In this document: piece after piece, positions 32,101 to 43,980 of the stretch | How positions within the stretch are numbered: the first letter of the stretch is position 1 | Layout: each line of letters begins with the position of its first letter | From: Cristatella mucedo | Lineage: Eukaryota > Bryozoa > Phylactolaemata > Cristatellidae | Direction: 5' to 3' | Length of the DNA stretch: 64,000 nt | Assembly (NCBI GenBank): GCA_009760855.2 | Contig: WPIO01000001.1 | Location: forward strand, 12,035,501-12,099,500 | Translations under genes and position numbers: made by a program | Notes under the pieces: model-generated | Database searches by the model: none | What the model saw: only the letters and a program-made list of their open reading frames with translations | Told to the model about the DNA's origin: nothing

Positions 32101-34686
32101 GGATACTACATCCAAATTGGCCCATGCATTTGTGACATCCCCTCTCGACTTCGGTAATGCTGCTTGCTTGTCTGTCGGCCTGTGCAATCAGACACTTACA
32201 GTTGGCGCAAAACTCGGCAGCTAGGCTTGCCTGTCGTGAGCAGTGAAGTTGCCACAACAGACTTCAAGCTGTTTTGCTTCTTACATCACATTACATAAAA
32301 TCTGCCTATTTTCAGCTTCATAACATTGCTAAAATTCTGGCTTGTTTAGATAAGGATACCACGTCCAAGTTGGTCCATGCATTCATGACATCCCGTCTCG
32401 ACTTCTGCAACTCACTGCTTACTGGCCTATCAGCATGTGCGATCAGGCGATTGCAGCTGGTGCAAAACTCTGCAGCTAGGCTTGTCTGTCGTGAGAGTCG
32501 CAGTTGCCACATCACACCACTTCTCGCCGACCTGCACTGGCTCCCAGTCAAGCAAAGGATTGACTTCAAGGTCTTGTCGCTCACTTTTAGGTCACTTCAT
32601 TCTTTGGCTCCAGCCTATCTCTCAGATTTACTCCCCCATCAGGCCAAGCATCGCACCACCCGCTTTTCGGAATCCAACAGTCTACAAATACCTCGTACAA
32701 ACCTCAAATCCTTTGGAGACCGTGCATTTAGTTCGTATGCTCCCAAAGCCTGGAACTCCCACCCGACCTGCGTCAGAACATCCCCTGACTTGACCACATT
32801 TAAAAAGAACTTAAAAACACCTATTTAGGACAGCATTTAGTGGGTCCCTGTGATTCGGCCTTGATGTGCTTATGCGTGCTGACACTGTGCATGCTGCCAC
32901 TAACCACATTTGCATGCTGACCGTGTGCATGTCACCCCTAACCATATTATTCATTTTGTTTGTTTATCAAGCATGATATTATTACTCACCATCCAATTGC
33001 ATTTCCCCTTGCAGCAAATGTAAAGTGCCTAGAGAGAGATTGAGTTCTCTGAGGGTCTTTATCAAGTGCATTATTATTATTATTATTATTACATGCTGCA
33101 CATGGCCATGCACGCAAAGTATCCGTACAAAGCATGGAAGTCGTTGCATTACTATAGCTGCTATAGCAACGCCACAGGTTTTTCCCTGTTGTCACTCCAC
33201 TTCTGATGCAACCTCACTTTTGCTACTCCCAACAGGTAGGCTTTTATCAGAAGTCTAGAGCAGTTTGGAATCAGAGCAGAATTGGAGCAGAGTGTATTGA
33301 TATTGTTCTTACATGTGCGGTTAAGCTTAAGGTTAAGTTAGATGTTTAAGTAAAAGTTTAAGGTTAAGCTTACCTCCTGTAAGATGCCTGTGAGGTGCAA
33401 CCTTTGGCGAGCTGCAAAGCATTGCTGTAACTCGGCGCGTGGCATGATATTGCAAGTAATTCTCTAGCTCTAATGGAGAATAGTACATTGCCCAATTCCT
33501 ACGATGCCTTGTACAGATTGCTGTACATGGCAATTAGAATCAGCACCTCGGCAGTAATTTTAATATAGGCTAGCATACGTTGCATTCCCAGTAATGCATA
33601 CCGAAAGCTGCTGAGGCTGTGAGTGCGCTATACAAAGCTCTCCTTCGTAACACTTACATGGTCTTTATGACTTTGTGGAGTTACAGACGGAGATACATTA
33701 CATTGCATTGCGTAGCTGCAATCTCGATGCCAGTGTAGTTCGGCCAGGCCGTGCATGGTAGCATGGTAGCTCGTTCATGAGGCGTTTGTTCGTCCATGTG
33801 AGCTGCTCGAGCCACTTGTCCACTGTCTGCATGCTCGTACAGCAGCTGCTGAATGCCCCCACTAGTAGTGCTAGTGTGCTTATCAGCCAGCCCTCCTGCA
33901 ACTTACGCTGCATGTTCTTTTTAGGGCACATGGTTGTCAATTTCGTTCTGCCAATGGAGTGGGTTGGCAAAAAATGGAGGACCCTCTGCGGTTGCATCGG
34001 TTTTTGGGCAATCGGTCTCATGATTTTGCCATTATGGGCGTATTTCATTCGAAACTGGCGCCATCTGACTATGGCCACGTCTGTCTGTGGACTGCCACTG
34101 CTGTTGACTTATTGGTAGGCTCACGAGCTGCTTCGTGGAAGCAGTACACTGGTTATCGTTTAACTGTGAGTGACTTGCGAAAGCTCTGAGAGTACACATT
34201 TGGCCTATATGGTAGACCCATCGGTCGTGAACAACCGTGTCCTTTCTCGAAATTGTTGTTTGCCATTACTCGGGATCCCTTCATGATGTACCATGCTTTT
34301 TTCTACCCAAACCAATGATGTGTCTGAACTCTATTGTTTCATTCATATCTGCATTAAAATTTTATCAAGGTTTTAAGTGCATCTAAGCTTAGAATAGCTA
34401 ATTTTGGTGGATCTGTGTATCAGCCTAGCTTTGTTTTGTCGGCATCTAACCATGGTTAGCATTGTGCTTGCTGTAAAGTGGCTAAGCTGCAGCCTACTAG
34501 CCTTTTGTTTTAAATCCGTAAGCTATTAGGTCCCGTGATAAGTTGTGAACACCGTGATGCTTATCGGTAGCTAGGATTTGTCCGGCTGGGTCGGGTCCTC
34601 GGCCGTTTTCTTCTCTCATCCGATTTTCCTGCTTGCACATTTTGTGTCTGTATTTCTTGGTGTCTGTGTGTGTGTCTCTCTCTCTG

Positions 34687-34762
<76 letters not shown>

Positions 34763-35335
34763 AAGTTTATATATATATATATATAATTCATGTATATAGC
34801 GCCCAAGAGAAGTTAATCTCTATTCAGGCGCTTCACATATGCCTCGGGGCTCGAGCCCACAACCTCAGCCAGACCTTGGTCGGGGCGAGCACCTTAACCA
34901 CTGGACCAAACCAGCGCGGCATCTCTCTCTCTCCCCCTGTCACTGTTGCCCTTTGTCTCTCTTGCTTTTTTTCTGTTTCCCTCACTCTCTCTATTCTCAA
35001 CCCGTGACTTTCCAAATATCTATATCTTCCTTTGGTTTGTCGTTCTCTCATTCAAACTTGAGTCAGCTCATGCAAACCATGTTGCTATCTTTCTGGTATG
35101 TATATAATGATCATGGCCACTGCCACCACCTGCCTGCCACCAAATCCTCAAAGTGCTATTGTTTGCATTCTCGGCCAGGTGGACACCGGAAAGTGCCCGC
35201 TGGCTGGTCCAACGTGGCCGCTTCGATGAGGCGGAGGCGATATTGACAAGTGCTGCCAAGTTTAACAAGAAGCCAGTGCCAGACTTCTCTCTGTTGAAAG
35301 CTTTTGCAAAGGTCGGTCTGTTTATATTGTCTGAT

Positions 35336-35388
<53 letters not shown>

Positions 35389-38300
35389 TGCCATGTTTTG
35401 CCACCCGAAGGGTCATGGAATGTAATTTTATGTATCTCCATCTGTAACTAAACAAAGCTGCAAAGACTAAGCGGGTGTTACACAGAAGTTTTCCATAGTG
35501 CACTCAAAGCCTAAGCAGCATTCGGTACACATATGCAGATGCCTTATCGAGTAGGTTGGTCTCTTCGGCCCTTGAGTCTTTGCTCAGGGGTAAGGTGCTC
35601 TTTGTTCATGACCTAGGCCGTGGGTTCGAGTCTTTTATTGCCTGCTGAAAGCGGGATGATCGCTGCCAAGGCACTTCTGCCACTGTATAAACGAGGCTTC
35701 TGAATCAGCTGACAATTACTATTTACTTCGTGGAGAAATGCCTGCTTACTCGTGGTTGTTCATATGACACGGTTGCTTGCTTGCAGGCCGACAAAGAAAT
35801 GAAGGAGCAAGCTAAGAAGTACAGTTACTGCCATCTGTTCATCGACACCCGATCAGCCACTGTCACCTTGGTGTGCTTGCTCGGATGGTAAGCAGCTGGC
35901 TGATACAGCAGGGGCCATTGGTGGTGGTGGTGGTGGTGAGGGGATGCCGATATTTGTTTGTGCGTGTGCTCATTTTGCTCGGATGTTACGTGAGCCCCTC
36001 GACATGTGAGCATCTTCTTTCGACATTTGCCGATATCATTAGTCGCTGGCCAGCTGGCGGCTGACGGCCCCGTTTGGTGGCTGAGCAGATTGTGTGACTG
36101 CTTGATCTGTGATGGTTGGGGTCGCCAAGGCTCCTAAACATTTTATCGTCACAAAATGAATGCTTCTGGCTGCTCACCTTCTGAAGCCACACTCTGGTGA
36201 GCCCAGCCAACGTGGTGCAGCCGGAGCCGAAGTCAGGAGCCGGACCATCTTGACCATCTTGACCATCTTTGAAGGTGTTGCAGTGCCATCAGCTGCAGAT
36301 TGTGGGCAGATATTCATAGCATGGCCAGACAAAACCGAAATGCATGTCTATGAACAAGGAGCAGGTCAAAGGAAGGTCTGGCCGCTCTGAAGCTGGACGT
36401 AAGAAGGCCAATGGCAACGCCTGCACATTCCTGCGTGTCGAGCTGTTGACTTCGTCTGACCTACAGATTGCAACAAGAAAAACAGGCCAATTAGTGTGTT
36501 GAGTGTATAAGAGCAGAAAGCATGCTAAACGGTCCCTCGTGTTTCGGTTTGCATAATGATGAAACGAGCATTTTATTTCTGACATGCAGACCAAATTTGA
36601 TTTGAATTGGTTGAAACATGAGGTTGTGGTTGATGTGCACGAGGAAATGTATAATTGTAAAAAATAGCAGTCACTTGGGCTTGCTCAAGATAAGTAAAAA
36701 TCAAGTGCTCTTCACACCAGCATCATGCAAAATGAGGTAGCACTTCGACAGGATCTGCAAGGGAGTGAATGGGGGTTTTCGTTTATTTTTGTCGCTTTGG
36801 GGATGTTGGAGCAATGTGTTTTACACAAGCTATTTATTTCAAACCCTTTGGAGGGTCTCATTTTATAATCAAATTTAAAGTAGTCATTTTTTGAATGCTG
36901 TTCACATCCGATCCACGATCCATGAGCCTCGTTGTCCTTTTTTATCAACACCATCCCATATTTTCCTGGTTATAGTACATTTTCATTTGAGCAGCTACTT
37001 AAGCCCGAACAATTTTGTTTAAATGTGATTTTTATTTTCGAAACTAAGCCATCAGATGTGGGAACCAGAACACAGGTTCGTACCTTATTATTTGGTTCAC
37101 TGCTCTTTTCCAGCTTTTTCAGAAGTCAGTGATGCTTGCTGCTGAGCCACTGTACGATGGCAATGGAGAGAAATCTTTGTGCTGCTGGGTGAAAAACCAG
37201 CCTCACTCATGCTGATGCTGCGGGAATGCAATAGAGTGCTAAGTGGCTACGATAAATTTTCTCCCTTTTCTACTCGGATAGCATGTACTAATTACTATTC
37301 AGTTCAGTAGTATGGTAGCCAGTACTTTGGGCACCTAAACAAAAAAAAACTATTTGCCAGGTGCATTGGACACCATTTAAATAGCAACTATGACTGCTGG
37401 ATGCTCCCAGGAGGTATAAGCCGACTTGTACATAACCCCCATTGTTTGTCTGCAAAAACGTCCTACAAGTGTCTGCCCTGACGATAGTTGTAGGAGAGGG
37501 ACACACCCCAGCTGCCCGGAATGTTATCTTACCTCTAAAAACAGCCAACCGTGTTCGTACTTGCAGCCTGATTACCTTACTTTGATTCCAAACGGTTCAA
37601 GGTTTTTCTGTGTCAGGACAGCGGCAGTGCATCTGCATACAACATAATTTATTTGTCTAGTGCCCTGAGAGAACTTAATCTCTCTCCAGGTGTGTCGCAT
37701 GTCGCGCTGGGCTCGAGCCCACGGCCTTGTCGTCAAAGGCCGTGGGCCAAATCAGGGCGACGCATGCATTTTGACTCTTGCCGAAAGCTGACCGGGTCGA
37801 TGCCTCGGAAAATACATTCAATTATATAGGATAATGGCGGCCCAACATCCAATTGCTGTCAGTAACTAGCTCAGTATGCATTGCTCAGCTTCACTTATAA
37901 AAAAAGCATCGACACACTTCATGCAAATGTTTTCATTGCTAATAGACAAGGATTAAGTCTCTTGGCTGAGGTGATACTGGCTTCCTGGTGATATCCGTTG
38001 GACCTTGTAAATAATTTCCTGCTTAGTAAGCGTAAGCTCTTTCTGCCTTGGCTGCTCAGTCATTAGCCATTCCACTTTCAAGCTCCTGGGCATGTAGCAA
38101 TGATATGCTACTGCATTGCTCGAGCAGCTGAACAGACGAGTGCTGAGCCATCTTATCGTCTCTGTGTGCATCCTTCAGGTTTGTGAGCAGCTGTGTCTAC
38201 TATGGCTTCAGCTTCAATCTGAAGAACATCGCTGGCGACCGGTATTTGAACTTTTTCATCTCCGGTCTGGTAGAGCTTCCAGCTTTAGCTTTCGTCCTTT

Positions 38301-41300
38301 TAGTGAATAACAGGTAAGATTTTTTACCGCATTGCCTCAGTCGTGAGACGTGATAGCCAAATTTGGTTTATGTTGCCGTATGTCACCATACTGTAAGTCG
38401 GATTAACATATGAGGAATTAGGTGTAGTATAAGTTTCTCCTGCATAACTTGTTGTTTTCCAAAACATCACAATTACGATTAGCCGTTGGATCTGTGACCT
38501 CATATTGTAAACTGCTCTGTGGAAGCATCCCGAAACTTCGATTTGACTTGCTGTTATTACCAATTATAGCTTGCCTCATGTTCCTATTGTGTAGTGCCCC
38601 GCTGGTCTCAATGTGCTTGCATGAACTGGTTCCGTGGTCATAGCTATGTAAGGCCCTGGTGTAGAAAAGGCAGTCATATAGCAGATCTTAGCGACTGATG
38701 TGTAGTAACATTGTATGTTACTAATAGGAACCCATGAAATATGCCAGTATGTTGGCCAGAGCAATTGTTTCGTTAGTATTAGGTATGACAATAATTATTT
38801 TATTTCTCTGTAGCCCTAATGTTAATGAAACCATTGCTCTAGCTAACATACTGGCATATTTCATGGGTTCCTATTAGTAACATACAATGTTACTACACAT
38901 CAGTCACTATAGTCTTAATCTTAACTCAGTGATGAGATTCTTACTGTTATGACTTACCATGGCTTGGCTTCTTTATACATAGGTGAATTTTAGCCTGATC
39001 ATGCCCCCAGATCCTGTATGGACACTAAATAAGCTGTTCCTTTCCTCTGATTAAAGATCGTTGGCGACATAAGCTTTTGCTCTGCAGGTCCTAGACTGCG
39101 GAACTTACTTCAACAATTCCTATGCAGTGACATCTACTCTCCTGCTGCTGACTGTGACACATTCTTTACCATTGCTCTGAGCTGCTGCTTCCATGCTACG
39201 CACCACCCCAACTGCTTTCCTGACTCAGCTATCACCTTTCTCTTTGTTGCATGAGATGAAGTCTTGTTGGCTACCAAATTGTAACAAAGTCGCGTAAGGT
39301 TTAAACGGGCTACAAAAGTCTCATTTGCAGCACCCACACAAGTCATTGTAGCATTTTGGAGTTACTGAAGGAAATGCATTACAATCGAGTCTTGCAGTTT
39401 GCAACTTTCTTTTCCCTCTCTACAAGCAGGGCAAAAGCTGCTGGGGCTCTTCTGCCTCCGCACAAAAAAGGACTGTTGAATCAGCTATATTTTGTTTTTT
39501 ACTTTTTATGCATATGACTTCATGGCATGTTTAGTTGAATTGCTTAAGTGCTGAATGGTGCCTGCTATAGTTTTGGCAGTATCTTCTTTTCTATCTGTAG
39601 GCTCGGCAGGCGATGGACAATATTCGGCCTGTTCCTTGTTGCAGGCGTGTCTCTGGCTTCCATAGCCATTATCGATAACGTAGGTAAGCTGAATTTTGTA
39701 CACGTGCATTCTCATGCTGTTATTTTTGCCAGTTTGCTGATAGGTGCCTACCTGAGGTCGGTAACCCCAAGCCAGTCGTGGAAGTGGCAGGTGACAGCAC
39801 AGCAGATGGCACTTGCCTTCAGCTGCAGGCCACCGTGCTTGTCACCCGATGGTACTTGCACTGCTGTCTGCTGTAGCCGCCGCGTCCCCTCACAACGCAT
39901 TCAGTCGCCACTGATGCGGTCGTGACTGGCACTCCGAGCGGTTCAACGCTGCAGGCGGAGCTGATTGGCTAGCCAGCAGCACGTGGGCACTGATCGCACC
40001 TGCCATGGTGGGCAAGGCGGCTGTGTCGGGCGGATGGGCTGCCGTGCAAATATTCTCTGCCGAGCAGTTTCCTACTCTTGTCAGGTAGGGGCATTCACTG
40101 CACGTTTGGAACCTCCCCTCCACACCCACCATTCGTTCGGCGGGTGTGGTGCCTTTTTTCGGCGAGGGGAGTTATCTGAGCCGATGTCGTCTTGCCTCGA
40201 TCGCTGCTGTGCGCATGCCTTTGCAAAGATATGTGCTTATAGCAGGTGCATTTGCAGGAACCTCGGAATCGCTGCGTGCTCCATGGCTGCTCGAGTTGGA
40301 GGCATCGTTGCACCGCAGATTGGTTCTTTGGTAAGCATTGCACCCTGGCCGAGTGGGTTAACCTGCTAAGAGAGCCACTTCTGTTGCCGAATGGTATGGG
40401 GGATGGGTGTGTGCGCTTGCAGTGTAGTTTTTTTATGCTTGACGTGGGTTCTAGTCTGCCCCACTGCGGTCGGGTTGAAAGCCCTTTAGGCTCTGGCAGC
40501 GACAGAAATCAGGGTGTTGAGTCAGCCACTCTTTCATGCTTTCGTTACAGCGTGTGTAAAATGCCATGAAAGAGATTAAATTCTCCGAGAGGGCTTTACA
40601 AATGTATTATTATTACTATTATTACTTTATTAGTATTATTATGTATAGTTATATATGAAAAATACTGCATATTATGTTGCCACACTTACGTGTACAGTAA
40701 AATGTTAGCCGGACATTTGCTATGTATTCTTTATCATGTCATGGCTGTATAGTGAGGAAGTAAAAAAGCCTGCCATTCTAATTTGCAGTCCCCCTTTAAG
40801 GCAAGTCTGGCTCTCTTGCGTCTACGGTGGGTGGGTCTTTGCACTATCACTGCCTCATCATTCTCTTTACACTTGTGTAGCAATTATGCCGACGAGTCTT
40901 TTTGCCCGCCAGACGAGATTAACTTTGATGGTAATTATATGTCATGCGTATAGTGCCCAAAGAGAACCAGGCGCCTAGCATCTTACCGAAAGGCAGCAAT
41001 AACCAACGGCTAATGACATGCAAGGTATCATACTTAGACAAGCATGCGAAATTACACGAGAAGATACTCAGGACCACTAGCTAGAAGGACCCCTGATTAG
41101 GAGCATGTGCTGAATCATACACGGGTTAGCACAGAAAGCACTGTCAAAAACAAGAAAAAATCGCCAATAATAATATTGAAAATAATAAGAGGCTTTTTTT
41201 TTAGCTCTTCGAGAGTGCTGAATCTATTTGTTCGAGCTGTACACTTGCTGGGAAGGAACACCTCGAGACAAGTCAAGCTGAGCGAGGCAGATATGTCTTT

Positions 41301-42585
41301 AGCTAATACTTCGATGATGCTAAGTCAATGCAGGTGATGACAGAAGCCAGATGTTAGTTTAAGACTTTCGATATATGATTCGATATATGCTAACTGTCGA
41401 TCCAATAGCCAAAGGATCTCAATTTAGTACGAAGAAAAATGCTTCAATTGTATAGTGCCCTAAGACAACTTAATCTCTATCCATGCACTTTACATATGCT
41501 GCACGGTTCGTACCCACGACCCCGGTTGCTAAAGACTAGCACCTTACCCATGGGCTAAACCAAGGCGGCAGGAAAGGTGAGATTGACTGGAAGCCGAGAA
41601 GAAAGTGTTGCGAGCGCACGCTAGAGGAGCAAGGAGCTCGGCGGGTAGGTCGGCGGGTGAAAGTGAGTCAAGTGCCCTCTAAGCCAGAGAGACAATTTTA
41701 AAGTCGATTCGATGTTTGATTGGAACCCAGTGAAGCTAGACAGAAATGGTGCGATATGGCAGCTATGCCATTGGCGACAGACATGTCGATGTGCTGAATT
41801 TTGCACTAGTTACAAACTGGCGCAAAATTCCATTGTTTTCACATAAAGGACACAGGCTGAGAGTCGTGAATCGAGAGAATTGCAGGGTTCCCCATTCGAT
41901 GTCACAAACACGTGAACTAGTTTAGGTGTCAGATTTTGGCGTGAGAAGGCCCTAATTTTGGCAATGTTCTCCACTGAAAGATGGCTGACATGGCATTGGA
42001 GGGACGTGCCTATCCAATTACGTATTATCGAACGAAAAACACAGTTAACGAACAGATGTCACTGAAGTGCTGTTTGATGAACCAATCGTGAAGGTGAGGT
42101 CTTCAGACTTAAGTGGGACTCTGGGGTTGGCCGTAACAATTAGTTTGGTCTTATCGTCATTAAACATCAGGAAATGATTGGCTGGTTTTGGATGCAGCTG
42201 TTGTTGATTCGTGTGTCTGTCTAAGAGATTTCTATTCCCAGTCCCCTGCATTAATTGACTATGTCAGCCGTGCAAGACTTGATGACGGCAATTTGTTTTG
42301 TTTCAGGGTGTCCATTGGAAGCCGGTCCCGTATGCCGTGTTCGGCGGCCTGGCCACAGTCTGCGCCGCGTCCTTCCTTTTTCTCAAGGAGACCACAAACA
42401 AGCCGCTGCCCGATAGGCTGCGCGGCAGCGAGCATGGGGCGCTGGCTCAGGTCGACGATGTTTCTACTGCCGTGACACCGGGCGCCGTAGAGCTGCAGAT
42501 GGAGTGCATGCATCAGGACGACGGCCCCGATGCACAAGATGCCGACGCGATAGTGTTGGTCGCTTCCCAGCAGCAGTCGAACTGA
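29123..42585 (+). CDS. SLC22-family organic ion transporter (MFS), 10 exons
   Basis: Exons: 29123-29464, 30622-30853, 33925-34114, 35179-35311, 35787-35887, 38179-38313, 39601-39683, 39955-40084, 40258-40330 and 42307-42585. They total 1698 nt (565 aa plus stop); every junction is GT-AG and phase-consistent. Family features: N-terminal LDGLGSFGPYQRRLF; a large first extracellular loop with several N-x-S/T sites (NST, NGT, NSS); WNLVC; the MFS signature GQLADLYGRR (144-153); PESARWL (258-264); VYYGFSFNLKNIAGDRYLNF; EQFPTLVRNLG (from 442); and an acidic, Gln-rich C-terminal tail. SLC22 proteins are 12-helix plasma-membrane carriers for organic cations, anions or zwitterions such as carnitine. 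Substrate and subfamily cannot be told from sequence. Intron 2 holds LINEs and intron 6 a large palindrome. Length matches the family (about 550 aa). Confidence 0.95.
29999..30060. repeat. (TCTG)n/(TC)n simple repeat
   Basis: Pyrimidine-rich ctgt/ctct units in SLC22 intron 1. The rest of that intron (to 30621) shows nothing else I recognise. Confidence 0.8.
31470..31560 (-). other. tRNA-like relic
   Basis: On the minus strand 'aatccatcagtagagtactc' resembles a tRNA D-arm/A box and 'tctggttcgagtcct' a T-arm/B box. The interval between them is too long for a normal tRNA. Likely a tRNA-derived SINE fragment rather than a gene; it lies in SLC22 intron 2. Confidence 0.4.
31695..31805 (-). mobile_element. 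SINE-B copy
   Basis: Minus strand: 'aagggccaggggtaaggtgcttgac' (A box), 'ccaaggtcgtatgttcgaaccc' (B box), a truncated tail 'tgatgtgcctcgatagagcgctatgcaaataaattg'. It lies in SLC22 intron 2. Confidence 0.68.
31972..32262 (+). mobile_element. old LINE fragment
   Basis: The region reads as the segment after the RT core ('gcatctgcacgaaatctgg', 'tcactagacgaccacac', 'cattgccaaaattcggccttgc'). It is much more diverged than the adjacent copy and its frame is broken. Confidence 0.8.
32290..33095 (+). mobile_element. LINE 3' fragment, young
   Basis: It reads openly for about 180 codons: [20 protein letters not shown] through [19 protein letters not shown] to NLKKNLKTPI-like sequence. The 3'UTR, hairpin and (ATT)n follow. 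It covers the same segment as the older copy just upstream, so these are two separate insertions. Confidence 0.92.
34688..34918 (-). mobile_element. SINE-B, complete-looking copy, with adjoining (TA)n
   Basis: The minus-strand SINE occupies about 34786-34918. Its head carries 'ggtccagtggttaaggtgctcgcc' (A box) and 'ggttgtgggctcgagccc' (B box). Its tail 'atgtgaagcgcctgaatagagattaacttctc' and 'ttgggcgctatatacatga' matches the LINE hairpin. About 35 TA units (34688-34760) plus a second short TA run follow it. Confidence 0.8.
35338..35387. repeat. (TG)n microsatellite
   Basis: About 24 TG units only 27 bases downstream of the splice donor of SLC22 exon 4. Confidence 0.95.
35568..35730 (+). mobile_element. 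SINE-A copy 5
   Basis: 'tctttgctcaggggtaaggtgctc' (A box), 'gccgtgggttcgagtc' (B box), then 'ttattgcctgctgaaagcgg..ggcacttctgccactgtataaacgaggcttctgaatcagctga'. It ends 56 bases before SLC22 exon 5. Confidence 0.78.
37643..37765 (-). mobile_element. SINE-B copy
   Basis: On plus: 'aatttatttgtctagtgccctgagagaacttaatctctctccagg', the reversed LINE-like tail. The B-box region 'ctcgagcccacggcctt' follows. The A-box end is rearranged into a small palindrome (cacggccttgtcgtcaaaggccgtg). SLC22 intron 5. Confidence 0.7.
38690..38909. repeat. near-perfect palindrome, about 96-bp arms, 28-bp loop
   Basis: The left arm (38690-38785) starts 'gcgactgatgtgtagtaac'; the right arm (38814-38909) ends with its reverse complement. 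Arms differ at only a few positions, all towards the loop (for example gttggcc versus gttagct). It lies in SLC22 intron 6. No transposase or classical terminal repeat is seen. It could be a foldback/MITE-type element or a recent inverted duplication. Confidence 0.9.
40345..40640 (+). mobile_element. SINE-like composite ending in LINE-type tail
   Basis: 'ctggccgagtgggttaacctgc' and 'gacgtgggttctagtctgcccc' resemble A and B boxes. 'gttgagtcagccactc' resembles the SINE-A end. Then 'gtgtaaaatgccatgaaagagattaaattctccgagagggcttta' with (ATT)n is a LINE-type terminus. SLC22 intron 9. Confidence 0.5.
40925..41350 (-). mobile_element. third LINE-type subfamily, 3' region
   Basis: 'atgcgtatagtgcccaaagagaaccaggcgcctag', 'aatgacatgcaaggtatcat', 'tatgtctttagctaatacttcgatgatgctaagtcaatgcagg' recur in diverged form at 61.1-61.8 kb. 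The order and the hairpin remnant mark it as a LINE relative. SLC22 intron 9. Confidence 0.5.
41436..41575 (-). mobile_element. SINE-B copy
   Basis: Minus strand: 'gccttggtttagcccatgggtaaggtgc' (A box), 'ggtcgtgggtacgaaccg' (B box), 'atatgtaaagtgcatggatagagattaagttgtcttagggcactatacaat' (LINE-like tail). SLC22 intron 9. Confidence 0.78.
41600..42200 (-). mobile_element. old, decayed LINE fragment
   Basis: Reversed LINE landmarks survive: 'ttgattggaacccagtgaagct', 'gcgatatggcagctatgccattggcgacagac', 'ctaattttggcaatgtt', 'agtttggtcttatcgtcattaaa'. No intact frame remains. It ends about 100 bases before the last SLC22 exon. Confidence 0.75.
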
Positions 42586-42951
42586 TTTCCACATCCGCGC
42601 ATGTTTTCAGTCCACGTGCATTCTCGAGCCAGCGGTTTACTTTGCTCGCAGTCGACCTGAGTTTTGCTTTACTTGAATGGATGCAGCTGCCAAGGTGTTT
42701 GCCAGCCAGTCGGTATCCAGAGCAGAGGAGGGACCTCTTCACTACTTACTGGTCGCAGATAGTCGCTCAGGGTGATTGCAAATGCAGAGCTCTCAGGTAA
42801 AGCACCGACCAGGAACCAGGCGAACTTGCTGCAGCTGTCGAGTCTGAGCTGCGATGCTCCAGACTTATTTATTGTATTGGTAAGCAGATTTTGATCCAGG
42901 TGGTTTTATAGCATGTCATTGGAGTTTTCATGGCGTTTTTGTATGTTGCAC

Positions 42952-42957
42952 AATAAA
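42952..42957 (+). terminator. candidate polyadenylation signal of the SLC22 gene
   Basis: AATAAA about 370 bases past the stop codon, the first canonical hexamer I noticed downstream. Confidence 0.55.
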
Positions 42958-43489
42958 GTATTCATTCCATTCTCAGCCAGCCATGTGAATATTAAGTTGG
43001 TTCTGGCTCCTGCTCTGGGTCTTGGAAGCAGTACTTGCCTTCTGGAAGCCCGACCAAAAGAGCAGTCTTTAATTACTAGCGGCCTCGTCTGTTAACATTC
43101 TTCAGAGCTTCACGAGGCCTATTTTAGGGTTGCAAGTGGATCACATTTGCGAAAGTGCTTTGGCCATCCTTAGGTGGTCATTTCCACAAGAACCGAATTT
43201 GCACTGGCATACAAATGTATGGATAAACTCAAAAAAGAAGTTTAGTAATACAAATTGAAACCTTAGCTTCTATTATTGTTATTATTATTACACGAATACT
43301 ATTTTGGACGCAAGCGATAAATGGCGGTTTGAACGTTCAATCACATGACTAGACCGGGTCTGTAGAGGCGGCTTGCACTATAATGCACATGTGCAAAGCC
43401 ATTCATTCTTTGCATGAGCTTGAAACACCATTGCCAGTAACACGAAATTAAAACTAGTTTGCACAGGCTTCTAGTTCAAAAGTGCCGGA

Positions 43490-43980
43490 CCACTGAGCTG
43501 AGCCTTTGGACCGCCATTTGCCCGAGAACGGCCATGCCCAATTGTGCATTTTTTTAAGCTTACTTTAAATACAGTTGCCTTAATCTGAAATTAGAACCAC
43601 AACTGTGTGCAACTTATTTTGGAAATGGTTGGTAGACCACGATGAACGTGTCGATTCACTAGCATAGCCGGACCTTTGGAGGCCATAAGCACGAGAACTC
43701 CCGAAATTGTGTGCAATGTAATACTGTCGGTAGTATAGAATTCAAGCAAATCCTTCTCACAGCTTATTTTGGAAAGCAAGTAGATTGCAGCTTGGAGGCC
43801 GTGCCGGCCGGCGGCTTAGTAAAATCTTCACAGAGACCATTTGCATGAAAACTGTGTGAAACCTGGGTAAAACTAAAACAGTGTTCTGCAAGCAGAAATC
43901 GAATTCCTGCTTCCCTCAGGTTATTTTGGAAATGGCAGGCAGATGTAGTTATTCGCCACACCTACGAGGTTCAAGTGATG
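43490..43980. repeat. degenerate tandem repeat, about 150-bp spacing
   Basis: The motif TTATTTTGGAA occurs at 43614, 43764 and 43921, with similar preceding words (actgtgtgcaac, attgtgtgcaatg, actgtgtgaaacc; ctttggaggcc, cttggaggccgtg). It lies in the space between the convergent SLC22 and NAPE-PLD genes. The remainder of 42958-44800 shows nothing further that I recognise. Confidence 0.55.

Noticed and set aside
34561..34806. Tyr-Ile repeat frames
   Set aside because: They translate the (TA)n microsatellite.
36247..36275. Triplicated 'ttgaccatc' as a regulatory motif
   Set aside because: A short simple tandem repeat in an intron with no supporting context.
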